The notes beneath the pieces are model-generated. The model saw only the letters and a program-made list of their open reading frames with translations, was not told the DNA's origin and searched no databases. 64,000 nucleotides of DNA from contig DDSQ01000172.1 in the NCBI GenBank assembly GCA_002343845.1, forward strand, positions 20,092-84,091, given 5' to 3'. Below are positions 36,474 through 45,909 of this stretch, piece by piece. Made by a program: the position numbers and the translations under genes. Within the stretch, counting starts at the first letter, position 1. Each line of letters opens with the position of its first letter. The DNA is from Planctomycetes bacterium UBA2386 (GTDB taxonomy: Bacteria > Planctomycetota > UBA1135 > UBA2386).

Positions 36474-37522
36474 TGCAGCACGACCATCGCGGCGTTGCTC
36501 ACGACGAACCCGACGGAGTTGTTGGCGAGCACGGCGGCCTGCGTCGCGATCAGGTAGCCCGGGAAGCCCGAGGGAACCGGGAACGACGACGTGCCATCCC
36601 CCGCACCGTTGGTGGGGAACACGGCGCCGACCACGAGCTCGTTGAGCGGCAGGTATGCGGAGCACCCCGGAAGGAACGGCGTGCCGGGCAGGTCGAGCGA
36701 CAGCGCGTAGAAGTCGCCGCCGAACGTGTTCGGCGTCCCGCCGGTCTTGACGACCTGGATCGTGTTGCCGCCCGTCGGTGCGCCGGACCACGCCACGCCC
36801 ATGTTGCCGGCACCCACCGGGCAGCCGACGCCCCACACGCCGTTCTGGCCCGGCAGAAGGTAGGCGACGGTCAGCGTCGGCTTGCCCAACGTGTTCTCGC
36901 GCGAGTTGAGCCGGTGCGCGCTCTGCGGCTGGATCTCATCGGCTCGCAGCACCCAGCCGAAGTTGGCCGCCGGCGCGTCGAGCCAGGACTGCACGTCCGC
37001 GGTCGTGGCCGCCGACAGGTCCGAAGAGAACGAGCCGAACGCCGGCATCGACGCGGTCAGCGTCGCCGTCGCGGCGAAGTCGCCCCCGGGCGTGGTCCAC
37101 GTGGCGCCGGGGAAGAACGTGTGCAGCCACGTCGCGTCGTTGGTCTGTGCAGCGGCTCCGCCTCCGCCGTTGCCCGACGCCACGCTGCCGCCTTCACCCC
37201 AAACCGCCTGCAGCCGGTGGCCGGTGATCGGCGTCGGTCCGACGACGGTCGTCTGCGAGGACGTCAAGTTGAGCTGGGCCGAGACGATCTCGGCTCCGGC
37301 CGGAACGTGCGCCGCGACGTTGAAACGCAGCACGGCGCGACGAATGAGCCCGGTCGCGTTGAGCCCGACGAACATGCCCGTGCCGCTGCCGTTGGCCAGG
37401 CTGCCCGTGGGGCTTTCGTACAGCGTGCCGTCGGCTGCACACGGCACCACGACGGTGGTCTGGGCGACGGCGAGTGGCGTGATGGCGAGCAGGAAGGCGG
37501 CGGAGCCGAGGGTGCGGTGCAT
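36470..37522 (-). CDS. Exported DNRLRE-domain protein with shared C-terminal domain
   Basis: This 350-residue protein has a signal peptide (TLGSAAFLLAITPLAVAQ). The N-terminal 200 residues match the DNRLRE pattern: DGTLYESPTGSLANGSG, RRAVLRFNVAAHVPAGA, then ADVQSWLDAPAANFGWVLRA and a closing KPTLTVAY. DNRLRE domains are beta-sandwiches of surface proteins. The last 120 residues (GVGCPVGAGN to the end) are the same type of beta-rich domain seen on the kelch-like and beta-lactamase-fold proteins. It probably sits at the cell surface. Its function is not known. Confidence 0.75.
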   Translation of the reverse strand: MHRTLGSAAFLLAITPLAVAQTTVVVPCAADGTLYESPTGSLANGSGTGMFVGLNATGLIRRAVLRFNVAAHVPAGAEIVSAQLNLTSSQTTVVGPTPITGHRLQAVWGEGGSVASGNGGGGAAAQTNDATWLHTFFPGATWTTPGGDFAATATLTASMPAFGSFSSDLSAATTADVQSWLDAPAANFGWVLRADEIQPQSAHRLNSRENTLGKPTLTVAYLLPGQNGVWGVGCPVGAGNMGVAWSGAPTGGNTIQVVKTGGTPNTFGGDFYALSLDLPGTPFLPGCSAYLPLNELVVGAVFPTNGAGDGTSSFPVPSGFPGYLIATQAAVLANNSVGFVVSNAAMVVLQ

Positions 37523-37662
37523 GCGAGGATGGTGGGTGGTGCGAACCGGGAGGTCGGGGCCGGGCAACATAGCCTCGCGCGAACATCCGCCCAGCCCCGC
37601 AGTCGCGGCCGGTAAGGCGGGGCTCGCGACGTTCGCCGCACCGTTTCTCGCCGAGCGAACTA

Positions 37663-39375
37663 CTACTTCTTCTCGTCGCCCTTGGCCTTCTCGAGATCTT
37701 GCTTCTGCTTGTCGCCGACGGCGTAGACCTCGCCGTGGCCCATCTCCGCGAGCCGGCGCAACAGGCCCATGTTGGCTTCGCCGAGGCCGATGCAGTGCAG
37801 GCGGATGCGACGGAAGGCGTTCATGCGCTTCACGTCCTCGACCAGCCAGTTCTCGTCCACGTACGGGCCCGGGTAGTAGAGCTGCGGCGTGCGCTTGGCA
37901 GGTGCGTCGTACTCCTGGTCGACGACGACGTTCCCTTCGCCGTAGTCCTTGTCGAGTCCCTCGTAGTCGTCGTACGACGGCGCGCCGTCCGACAGCAGGA
38001 AGATCGTGTCGCAGCCCTCGGTGAGCGCTTCCGGATCGACGTAGGCAACCTTGTCGACGAACCCGCGCCCGGCCAGGCCGTACGCCTTCTTCAGGCCGGC
38101 GTGCATGTTGGTGCGCCCGCGCAGCTGCCCATCGGGTGACTTCACCTTGTCTTCGGGCGACAGCTTGTCCGGCATCTTCGCTTCGATCGAATCGAGCTCG
38201 GCGATCACCCGATCGATGTTGCCCTTGGTCGCCTTGATCATGCCCTTGCACGACTCGAGCGGTTCCGCCTCGGTGCCGAACCAGACGATGCTGAAGTGCT
38301 TGTCGGGCGTGAGACGGAACAGCGAGATGCGCAGGTTCTCGCGCGCGAGATCCCAGCGCGTGTTGATCTTGTTCCAGGGCAGGTCGCTCTCGTCCATCAG
38401 CTCGCGCTTCTTCTTCACGCGTGGGCCGGTGACCGGCGCCGTCGGCGGCTTGCTGCTCGGATGGATCTCCTTGCACATCGAGTCCGACATGTCGACCACG
38501 TAGCAGATGCGTTCGCCCTCGGTCTCGACGCCGAAGAACCGCGGCGCGACGACCGTGTGCGACGGTCCGGGCCGCTTGACTTCGCCGCGCGCCATCAGTT
38601 CGAGCCACGGCTCCTGGTTCACGAACAGCGCCGGGCCCTTGAGGATCCACTGCAGGTGCCGCGCCATCTGCACCTTGGCGGTGTGCGACAACCCGACGTC
38701 GTCGGCGAGCAGGCCGATGTAGGCGGTCAACGCCTCGCGATACTCGGCGTCGTTGACGCGCGTGCGGTTCTCGAACAGCGCGCCCGACAACGCGCCGAGG
38801 ATCGCCATCCGGTCCGCCTCCTTGTTCTTCGGCGGGAACGCGACGCAGTTCGGCACCACGACCGCCTTCAGGTTCGCGTTGCGCGAGCCGCCGATCGCCG
38901 CGATCGCCGCGGCGCGGTGCAGCGCGCTCTTGCTGTCGATCGCGATGGCGATCACGTCGCTGTCGCCGACGTGGTCGGTCTGGATGCGCAGCGCCTGCAC
39001 CCACAGCCAGGTGTCGACCGGCTTCGCGTTCGCGGTGCGCAGTGCGGTGAGGGCGTCCACGAACTCGGCGCGGTCGAAGTTCCGCCCGAACAGCGCCGCC
39101 AGCGTGTAGCGCGACTCGTCGGGGAACGTCTTGGCGTTCGCGTAGTCGCCGGCGAGCAACGGCAGCGCGAGCGCCAGGCGCGTCTCGGCGAGCCGTTGCC
39201 GGCCCTCCACGTGGTGGCGGAACGGGATCCTGACCTTGCACTCGTTGTAGCGGGCGAGGGCCTGGTCGTAGCCGGGCGGGTTGGGGCTGGTCGGCTGCGC
39301 GGGCTTGGCCTGCGCCGGGCACGAGTGCAGGGCGGCGATCAACGCGCCGAAGAACGGAACGAGCGTGCTACGCAT
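37663..39375 (-). CDS. Exported von Willebrand factor A domain protein
   Basis: The protein has 570 residues. The start chosen gives a signal peptide (STLVPFFGALIAALHSCPAQ). The vWA domain starts near residue 295 with the metal-ion-dependent adhesion motif VVDMSDSM, and it includes GRTNMHAGLKKAYGL and DTIFLLSDGAPS. The N-terminal half is helical and probably HEAT-like (HRAAAIAAIGG). vWA domains bind protein partners through a metal ion. No partner gene is adjacent. The C-terminus is charged (KQKQDLEKAKGDEKK). Confidence 0.75.
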   Translation of the reverse strand: MRSTLVPFFGALIAALHSCPAQAKPAQPTSPNPPGYDQALARYNECKVRIPFRHHVEGRQRLAETRLALALPLLAGDYANAKTFPDESRYTLAALFGRNFDRAEFVDALTALRTANAKPVDTWLWVQALRIQTDHVGDSDVIAIAIDSKSALHRAAAIAAIGGSRNANLKAVVVPNCVAFPPKNKEADRMAILGALSGALFENRTRVNDAEYREALTAYIGLLADDVGLSHTAKVQMARHLQWILKGPALFVNQEPWLELMARGEVKRPGPSHTVVAPRFFGVETEGERICYVVDMSDSMCKEIHPSSKPPTAPVTGPRVKKKRELMDESDLPWNKINTRWDLARENLRISLFRLTPDKHFSIVWFGTEAEPLESCKGMIKATKGNIDRVIAELDSIEAKMPDKLSPEDKVKSPDGQLRGRTNMHAGLKKAYGLAGRGFVDKVAYVDPEALTEGCDTIFLLSDGAPSYDDYEGLDKDYGEGNVVVDQEYDAPAKRTPQLYYPGPYVDENWLVEDVKRMNAFRRIRLHCIGLGEANMGLLRRLAEMGHGEVYAVGDKQKQDLEKAKGDEKK

Positions 39376-39553
39376 CGGGGAGATCACGGCGGTGGGCGGC
39401 CGCACGCGTGAGGGGAGAGGCTAGAACGGTGTGCGTCCGCTGGATAGGGGCGCGCCCGACTCCGGTCACCCCGACCGGCGTCGCACCATGGCATGGCCGG
39501 GCGCAAGGCCAGCCGGTGATCGCGCGGGCCGGTCGCGGGTAAGGTCGGGACCC

Positions 39554-40105
39554 ATGGGTCAGATCCACTCCGGCATCGACGACGCCCTGCGCGACTGGAT
39601 CGCAGCCCAGCGGGTGTTCTTCATCGCCACGGCGCCGAGTGGCGAGACCGGCCACGTCAACTGCTCCCCGCGCGGCGGCGACCCGCTGGTCGTGCTCGAC
39701 GCCAACACCGTGGCCTGGCTCGACCGCGCCGGCAGCGGGACCGAGACCGCGGCCCACCTGCGCCAGAACGGCCGCATCGTCGTGATGCTGTGCGCGTTCG
39801 ACGGGCCGCCGCGCATCGTTCGGCTGCACGGCCGCGGCGAAGTTCTGCGCGCCGGCACGCCCGCCTTCACCGCGCTGCGTGCGCGGCTCCCCGGTCCAGC
39901 ACTCGGCGTGCGCGCGATCGTCCAGGTACGGCTGACTCGGGTCGCCGACTCGTGTGGCTTCGGCGTGCCGCGCATGCGCCACGAAGGCGACCGCGAGCAG
40001 CTCGCGGCCTGGGCGCAGAAGAAGGGTGAGGCGGGAATCGCCGCCTACGTGCGCGAGAAGAACGTCGCCAGCATCGACGGCCTGCCGGGCATCGCCGCGG
40101 ACTGA
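39554..40105 (+). CDS. Pyridoxamine 5'-phosphate oxidase-family flavoprotein
   Basis: This 183-residue protein has the split-barrel FMN fold: WIAAQRVFFIATAPSGETGHVN, SPRGGDPLVVLDANTVAWLD, GRIVVMLCAFDGPPRIVRLHG. It belongs to the broad PNPOx-like family, which includes many oxidoreductases other than the vitamin B6 enzyme, so the name does not imply PLP synthesis. Its reaction is unknown. It is convergent with aroC, and a strong hairpin follows its stop. Confidence 0.72.
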   Translation: MGQIHSGIDDALRDWIAAQRVFFIATAPSGETGHVNCSPRGGDPLVVLDANTVAWLDRAGSGTETAAHLRQNGRIVVMLCAFDGPPRIVRLHGRGEVLRAGTPAFTALRARLPGPALGVRAIVQVRLTRVADSCGFGVPRMRHEGDREQLAAWAQKKGEAGIAAYVREKNVASIDGLPGIAAD

Positions 40106-40106
40106 C

Positions 40107-40126
40107 GCGCGCCTCCACTGGCGCGC
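40107..40126. terminator. Hairpin between convergent genes
   Basis: A perfect 7-bp stem GCGCGCC/GGCGCGC with loop TCCACT starts one base after the flavoprotein stop, in the gap before the aroC stop. Confidence 0.45.
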
Positions 40127-40162
40127 CATGGGATTCGCGCCGCTCGCAGGCGCTGCTTCGGC

Positions 40163-41362
40163 TCAGGAGCCGTAGCCGAACCGCCAGGGCTTGCCGTCCA
40201 TCGGCAGCTGCGAACGGCGCATGCCGCGCAGTGCATGCAGCCGCGGCCGCATCTCGTCGAGCGAGTCGCCGCCGAGCTTCTCGAGCAGGGCATCGGCGAG
40301 AACGATCGCCAGCAGCGCCTCGGCGATCGGCACGGCGCGCGGGACCTGGCAGAAGTCGCTGCGTTCGTACTTCGTCTCGGCGGCCGACCCGGTCGCGAGG
40401 TCGACCGAACGCTGCGCGGCGAGCGTGGTCGCGATCGGCTTGATCGCGACGCGCGCGACGATCGGCAGGCCGTTGCTGATGCCGCCCTCGACGCCGCCGG
40501 CGCGATTGGTCGGGCGCGTGAGGTCGTCGCCGTCCACTTCGATCGCGTCCTGGGCGCCGGTGCCGCGGCGCTTCGTCGCGGCGAAGCCGAGCCCGATCTC
40601 GACGCCTTTCGCCGCCGGCATGCCCATCAGCGCGCCGGCGAGCCGTGCGTCGAGCCGGCGATCGAGCTGCACGTGGCTGCCGAGACCCGGCGGAACGTGC
40701 AGTGCGGCGACTTCGACCACGCCGCCGAGCGTGTCGCGATCGCGAATCACCGCCGCGATCGCGTCGTGCATGCGCGCGGCGGTCCCTGCGTCCGGGCAGC
40801 GCACGTCGTTGCCGGCGGCGGCAGCGAAGCGCTGCGCGAGGATCGTCGGATCGGGCGGCGGCTCGCCGTTCGACCAGGCGACGTCGCCGATCGCCGTCAC
40901 GTAGCCGCCGATCGTGATGCCGAACTCGGCGAGCAGCGCGCGGCAGCAGGCGCCGAACGCGACCCGCATCGCCGTTTCGCGCGCCGAGCTGCGTTCGAGG
41001 CCGAGCCGCAAGTCGCCGTAACCGTACTTCACCGCGGTGGTGAGATCGGCGTGGCCGGGGCGCGGGATCGTCATCGGCGCGACGTCGCGCTGCGACCAGT
41101 TGGCGTGGTCGTGGTTGTCGATCACGAGCGCGATCGGACCGCCGGTGGTCCGCCCCGCCATCACGCCGCCGGTGATGCGCGCGTGGTCCTGCTCGATCTT
41201 CATGCGACCCCCGGCGCCGAAGCCCTGCTGGCGGCGCGCCAGGTCGAGGTCGATCGTCGCGGCCTCGAGCCGCAACCCCGCGGGCATGCCCTCGAGGATG
41301 CCGGTCAGCGACGGACCGTGCGATTCGCCGGCAGTGAGGCAGCGGATCCGCGTCGTGAACAT
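40163..41362 (-). CDS. aroC: Chorismate synthase
   Basis: This 399-residue enzyme turns EPSP into chorismate, the last step of the shikimate pathway, using reduced FMN. It contains LTAGESHGPSLTGI, FGAGGRMKIEQDHARITGGV, and SSARETAMRVAFGA, the family signatures. The start is fixed by MFTTRIRCLTAGESHG. It follows the aroA-aroK gene by ten bases on the same strand, so it is the third gene of one operon. The length is within the family range. Confidence 0.95.
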   Translation of the reverse strand: MFTTRIRCLTAGESHGPSLTGILEGMPAGLRLEAATIDLDLARRQQGFGAGGRMKIEQDHARITGGVMAGRTTGGPIALVIDNHDHANWSQRDVAPMTIPRPGHADLTTAVKYGYGDLRLGLERSSARETAMRVAFGACCRALLAEFGITIGGYVTAIGDVAWSNGEPPPDPTILAQRFAAAAGNDVRCPDAGTAARMHDAIAAVIRDRDTLGGVVEVAALHVPPGLGSHVQLDRRLDARLAGALMGMPAAKGVEIGLGFAATKRRGTGAQDAIEVDGDDLTRPTNRAGGVEGGISNGLPIVARVAIKPIATTLAAQRSVDLATGSAAETKYERSDFCQVPRAVPIAEALLAIVLADALLEKLGGDSLDEMRPRLHALRGMRRSQLPMDGKPWRFGYGS

Positions 41363-41372
41363 CGCGCGCAGT

Positions 41373-43124
41373 CTAGCCCGCGGTTGCGCCCGGCCAGCGG
41401 CAGGAGCGGCCGACTTGCGTGAGCGCGGCGGCGACCTGCTCGGCGGTCGGCGCGCTGGCGTCGAGGCGAACGGTGGCCGCTCGTTCGTAGAGCGGTCGAC
41501 GACGCGCCAGCACGTCCTCGATCTCGTCGGTGATCGAAGCACCCGTCAGCGACGGGCGCGCGCCGGGATCGGCGGCGAGCCGCGCGCGCAGCAGCGCCGC
41601 GTCGCCGTCGAGCCAGACCACGAACGCGTGCCGCAGCAGTTCGCGCGTCGCCTCGTGCTCGATCGCGCCGCCACCGAGGGCGACGACGGCGCCAGGACGC
41701 AGAGCGTCGGTGCAATGCCGGTGCTCGTGCGCGCGGAACGCTGGCCAGCCGTGCGCGGCCACGAACGCCGCGATCGGCCCATGGGCCGCGACGAAGTCGG
41801 CATCGGTGTCGATGGCGCGTGCACCAGTCGCCGCCGCGAACGCTCGCGCGAACGTCGACTTGCCCGCTCCACGCATGCCGACGACGGCGATGCAGCGGCG
41901 ATCGCGCGCGACGGTGGCGAGGTCGGCCCAGAAGTGCGGGTAGCTCTTGGTCACGCAGCCGGGTTCGGCGATCGCGATGCCGGGGACCAGCAGGCCGAGC
42001 AGGGCGAACGCCATCGCGACGCGGTGGTCGTTCGCCGGCTCCACGGTGCCGCCGCGCAGCGAGCGGCCGCCACGAACCAGCAGCCCGTCCGGCAGCTCCT
42101 GCACGTCGGCGCCGAGCTTGCCGAGTTCTCGCGCCATCACGGCGATGCGGTCGCATTCCTTGTGCCGCAGGTTCGCGCCGCCGATCACGCGCGTCGTGCC
42201 GCTGCGGTGCGCGGCGACGATGGCGAGGTTGCAGAACTGGTCGGGCATCGCCGTCGTGTCGAGCGTCGCGTCGCCGTGGGCCGGCAGCGTGCGCAGCAGT
42301 TCGGCGAGGCCCTGGTCCGGTTGCACGCCGTCGGCGACCAGGTTGCTGGCGCGCACGCGGGATCCGGTCAGGTGGTCGAGGCACGTCCAGGTGCCCAGGC
42401 TGCTCCAGTCGCCGGTTGCGTGCAGGGCGTCGGGTGCTGCGCCGAACCCCCGGTCGACGCGGGCTCCGTCGCTGCGGACCTGCGCGCGCACGCCAAGCCG
42501 TGCCAGGGTCGCGACCGTCCAGCGCGCGTAGCCCGCCGAGGCAAGATCGCCGGAGAACGTCACGTCGATGCCTGCGTCGAGCGCAGCACCCACCAGCAAC
42601 AGCGACGACACGAACTGGCTCGACGCACTCGGATCGAGGGCGACATGGCTGCCGCGCGGCACCCCGGCGCGCACGTGCACCGGCGGGCAGCCGTTCGTGT
42701 CGGTGCAGTCGATGCCGAGCGATCGCCACGCCGCGGTCAGGGCGCCGATCGGTCGTCGCAGCATCGCCGGATCGCCGGTGAGGACCCACTCGCCGGGCGT
42801 GATCGCGGCGAGCGAGACGAGGAAGCGCAGCGCTGTTCCAGCGTTGCCGCAGTGCAGTTCGCCGCGCGTCGGCGCCCGCGGGTCCCGGCCGCCGAGCACC
42901 ACGGTCGCAGTCGGCTCGTCGTGCGTGACGGCGAACCCCAGCGTGCGCAGGCCGTCGAGCAGTCGGCGGACGTCATCGCTGGCCGTGACGCCGCGCACCG
43001 TGCACGGCACTCCGCGTGCTGCTGCGGCGACCAGCAGGCGGTTGGCGTCGCTCTTGCTGCCTGGCATCAGCAGCACGGCGTCGCTTGGCCACGCCAGGCG
43101 CGGCACGGAGCGGGTGGCGGTCAT
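41373..43124 (-). CDS. Fused EPSP synthase and shikimate kinase
   Basis: The protein has 583 residues. The first 420 are EPSP synthase: MPGSKSDANRLLVAAAARG, LHCGNAGTALRFLVSL, RHKECDRIAVMARELGKLGA, NDHRVAMAFALLGLLVPG, CVTKSYPHFW. Directly after it, the shikimate kinase domain begins VVGMRGAGKSTFARAFA (P-loop), DTDADFVAAHG, and RPSLTGASITDEIEDVLARRRPLYERA. It catalyses steps 5 and 6 of the pathway with the domains in reverse order of use. There is no obvious linker. It sits between aroB and aroC. Both active sites look intact. Confidence 0.92.
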   Translation of the reverse strand: MTATRSVPRLAWPSDAVLLMPGSKSDANRLLVAAAARGVPCTVRGVTASDDVRRLLDGLRTLGFAVTHDEPTATVVLGGRDPRAPTRGELHCGNAGTALRFLVSLAAITPGEWVLTGDPAMLRRPIGALTAAWRSLGIDCTDTNGCPPVHVRAGVPRGSHVALDPSASSQFVSSLLLVGAALDAGIDVTFSGDLASAGYARWTVATLARLGVRAQVRSDGARVDRGFGAAPDALHATGDWSSLGTWTCLDHLTGSRVRASNLVADGVQPDQGLAELLRTLPAHGDATLDTTAMPDQFCNLAIVAAHRSGTTRVIGGANLRHKECDRIAVMARELGKLGADVQELPDGLLVRGGRSLRGGTVEPANDHRVAMAFALLGLLVPGIAIAEPGCVTKSYPHFWADLATVARDRRCIAVVGMRGAGKSTFARAFAAATGARAIDTDADFVAAHGPIAAFVAAHGWPAFRAHEHRHCTDALRPGAVVALGGGAIEHEATRELLRHAFVVWLDGDAALLRARLAADPGARPSLTGASITDEIEDVLARRRPLYERAATVRLDASAPTAEQVAAALTQVGRSCRWPGATAG

Positions 43125-43180
43125 GCGCGCGGCGATGGTAGCGAGTGCGGAGCCCGCCCTTGAGTGCCGGGGTCCTGGCG

Positions 43181-44221
43181 CTAGCGCAATGCTGCGGCGA
43201 GCCCAGCCGGAGTCAGCGTGACCGGCCGGCCCGCGCCGATCGCGAACGGCACGATCATCGGCACTTCGCCGCCGCGCGCCTTCTTGTCCATCGCGGCGAA
43301 CGGCCACAGCCGCGCGGCGTCGGCGAACTTCGGCGGGCAGCGTGTCGGCACGCCGAGGGCGAGCAGGGCGCGCTCGAGCCGCTCGACGACGGCCGGCGGT
43401 GCGCCGGCGGCGCGGCACTCGGCGAGCATGCCGATCGCGACGCACTCGCCATGGCGGAGCGCGCCGGCGGCGAGGCTCTCGATCGCGTGACCGATGGTGT
43501 GGCCGAAGTTGAGCCAGCGGCGGCGGTCGGCCTCGTGTTCGTCGTCCTGCACGACGGCCATCTTCATCACGACGGCCATCTCGATCGCTGCGGTGGCGGC
43601 GGCGGCGTCGCGAGCGGCGAGCCGTTCGGCGAACAGTTCGAGCCGCGCGAAGTTCGTGGCGTCGAGCACGGCGGCCATCTTGATCGCCTCGACGAAGCCC
43701 TGGCGCCAGGCGGCGTCGGGCAACGTCGTGAGCCAGCCGACGTCGGCGGCGACCAGGATCGGCTGCCGGATCGTGCCGATCTCGTTCTTGCGACCGCCGA
43801 GGTCGACGCCGTTCTTGCCGCCGAGCGCAGCGTCACATGCCGCCAGCGTCGTGGTGGGACATGCGACGAACGGCACGCCGCGCAGCCAGACCGCGGCGAG
43901 GAACCCGGCGAAGTCCGTGGTCGCACCGCCGCCGAGCCCGAGCAGCGTGGTGCCGCGGTCGGCGCCGAGTTCGCGCAGCCGTTCGGCTGCCACGGCGAGA
44001 TGGCGCAGGTCCTTCGCCGCTTCGCCGGAGGGCACGGGCAGGCAGGGCGCGTCGAGCGGCGCGGCGATGCGCGCGGCGAGAGCGGTCAGGGCTTCGTCGT
44101 GCACGACGACGATCCCGGTGGCACCGGCCTCGCGCAGCAGGGCGGGCAGGCGCGCTTCGACGTCGGCGCCGACGACGAGGCGGGTGGTCGAGCGGCTGGC
44201 GAGTTCGAACCTGCGATCCAT
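43181..44221 (-). CDS. aroB: 3-dehydroquinate synthase
   Basis: This 346-residue NAD- and metal-dependent enzyme makes 3-dehydroquinate from DAHP. Conserved blocks are LLGLGGGATTDFAGF, VACPTTTLAACDAALGGKNG, LGGRKNEIGTIRQP, and the metal-binding FGHTIGHAIESLA. It is the first gene of the aroB-aroAK-aroC cluster, 56 bases before the fusion gene. DAHP synthase, dehydroquinase and shikimate dehydrogenase are not in this window. The length is normal. Confidence 0.95.
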   Translation of the reverse strand: MDRRFELASRSTTRLVVGADVEARLPALLREAGATGIVVVHDEALTALAARIAAPLDAPCLPVPSGEAAKDLRHLAVAAERLRELGADRGTTLLGLGGGATTDFAGFLAAVWLRGVPFVACPTTTLAACDAALGGKNGVDLGGRKNEIGTIRQPILVAADVGWLTTLPDAAWRQGFVEAIKMAAVLDATNFARLELFAERLAARDAAAATAAIEMAVVMKMAVVQDDEHEADRRRWLNFGHTIGHAIESLAAGALRHGECVAIGMLAECRAAGAPPAVVERLERALLALGVPTRCPPKFADAARLWPFAAMDKKARGGEVPMIVPFAIGAGRPVTLTPAGLAAALR

Positions 44222-44312
44222 CGCGCAGCATCCTCGCTGGCGTCCCGGTTTCGGCAAGGGCATGGCGTGCCGGCGCGTCGGGTATCCTGACCGGTCGTTT
44301 CGCGGTCCATCC

Positions 44313-45905
44313 ATGCCGAGTTCTGGTCGCAGTCGCCGTCGCTGGTTGTTCGTCGCCAGCCTGCCGTTCACGACGCTGCTGCTGCTCGAGATCGTGATGC
44401 AGGTCGGAGCGCTCGGCATCTGGCTGCTGAGCCGCAACGACGTGCCGCCGCTCGCCGACGCGAGCCGCACCGTACTCTGCGTCGGGGACTCGTGGACGCA
44501 CGGCATCGGCGCCAGCGACTCGGCACACTCGTACCCGGGGGTGCTGCAGGCGCTGTTGCGCGCGCGAACCGGCGAGGCCTGGAACGTGGTGAACTGCGGA
44601 CTGTCCGGCCAGAACTCGCGCGACGTCCTCGAACGACTGCCAGGACAACTGGCGGAGTTTCGACCGCACGTCGTTTGCGTGCTCGTCGGACAGAACGACT
44701 ACTGGTCGATGCCCGATCTCCTGCCGGAGACTGGCGAGCCGAAGCGCGACCACCGCGCCTATCGTTTTCGCTGGCGGCTGCCGCGGCTGTGGTCGTGGCT
44801 GGTGGGCAAGCTCCGCGGTGCCGGACAGATCGAGGAGCAGTCACGCCCGAGTCGAGATGGTCCGGAGTGGCAGAAGCGGACGGTGACGGTGTCCAACCCG
44901 CATGCTCGTGAGCCTTCCCCTTGGACCTCGAGCCAACCGGCCACCGACAAGAAGCTGGAGGGATGGCGGCTCGATGCGGCGAAGGACCACGACGGCGCGC
45001 GGCGCGCGTTCGAACAGGCGCTCGAACTCGCGCCTGGCGATGGCCAGTGTCTGCAGATGCTCGCGGTCTTGCATCGGCGTGCGGGACGCACGGAGCTGGC
45101 CGAGGAAACGCTGCGCCGGCTCCGGGATCAGCATGCGCGTTCGCCGGGATACTGGACTGCGGCAACGTTGGGCGGAGCGCTCGTCGAATCGTCGCTGGCG
45201 GCAGAAGCCATCGAGGTTCTCGGGCCGGCAACCACGAAGTACCCGTCGGACAGCCGGCTGTGGCAGCTCCACGGTCGTGCTGCGCTGTTCCTCGAACGCC
45301 TCGACGAAGCGGCGCAGTCGCTCGACCGGGCCATCGCGATCGGCGGCGACCCGTGGCACTGGTTCTGGCGCTTCAAGGTCGCGCTCGCCAGGGCGAACGA
45401 CGTTGCCGGCGCGGCGCGCACCATGTTCGAGTGCTATGTCGTGTTCAACGACTCGGAGTGGCTCGAGCGAGCCCTGCTCACGCTGGATTCGGAGGAGCGC
45501 CTGGCGGTGGCTGCGGCAGCACTGCGCGACTTTCCCTGCGAGCCCGACGTGCGGCAGCGGCTGCAGAGGATCGTCGACGACGTGACCCGGCAGCTCTCCG
45601 GCGTCGCCGCTGGCAGGGTGCTTGCGCGCCACCTGGATCGCATCGTCGGCACCGTCCGCCGCGCGGGAGCCACGCCGCTGTTGTTGTGCTACCCCCTCGA
45701 GCAGCGACCCGAGCCGATCCTGCGCCATGCCGCCGACGATCGTGACGAGCTCTTCGTCGAAGTGAGCCGTGAGTTCACGCGTCGACGCGGCGCCAGGCAG
45801 TGGGCCGAATTGCGCGCCCCCGACGGCCACTGCAACGACGACGGCTACCGGATCATGGCGGAGATCGTCGCCGACGCGTTGGTGCCGCTGCTGCCGCGGA
45901 AGTGA
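44313..45905 (+). CDS. SGNH hydrolase with inserted TPR repeats
   Basis: The protein has 530 residues, with an N-terminal membrane anchor (about residues 11-40). SGNH block I is VLCVGDSWTHGIG (nucleophile Ser60), then NCGLSGQNS with the oxyanion Gly, and VLVGQNDYW with the Asn. The catalytic His block, APDGHCNDDGYRIMAE, comes only near the C-terminus. Between them lie TPR-like helices (AKDHDGARRAFEQALELAPG, LWQLHGRAALFLERLDEA). The family deacylates or acylates sugars and lipids at the cell envelope. A TATCCT hexamer is 24 bases before the ATG. Its substrate is unknown. Confidence 0.78.
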   Translation: MPSSGRSRRRWLFVASLPFTTLLLLEIVMQVGALGIWLLSRNDVPPLADASRTVLCVGDSWTHGIGASDSAHSYPGVLQALLRARTGEAWNVVNCGLSGQNSRDVLERLPGQLAEFRPHVVCVLVGQNDYWSMPDLLPETGEPKRDHRAYRFRWRLPRLWSWLVGKLRGAGQIEEQSRPSRDGPEWQKRTVTVSNPHAREPSPWTSSQPATDKKLEGWRLDAAKDHDGARRAFEQALELAPGDGQCLQMLAVLHRRAGRTELAEETLRRLRDQHARSPGYWTAATLGGALVESSLAAEAIEVLGPATTKYPSDSRLWQLHGRAALFLERLDEAAQSLDRAIAIGGDPWHWFWRFKVALARANDVAGAARTMFECYVVFNDSEWLERALLTLDSEERLAVAAAALRDFPCEPDVRQRLQRIVDDVTRQLSGVAAGRVLARHLDRIVGTVRRAGATPLLLCYPLEQRPEPILRHAADDRDELFVEVSREFTRRRGARQWAELRAPDGHCNDDGYRIMAEIVADALVPLLPRK

Positions 45906-45909
45906 CCGC

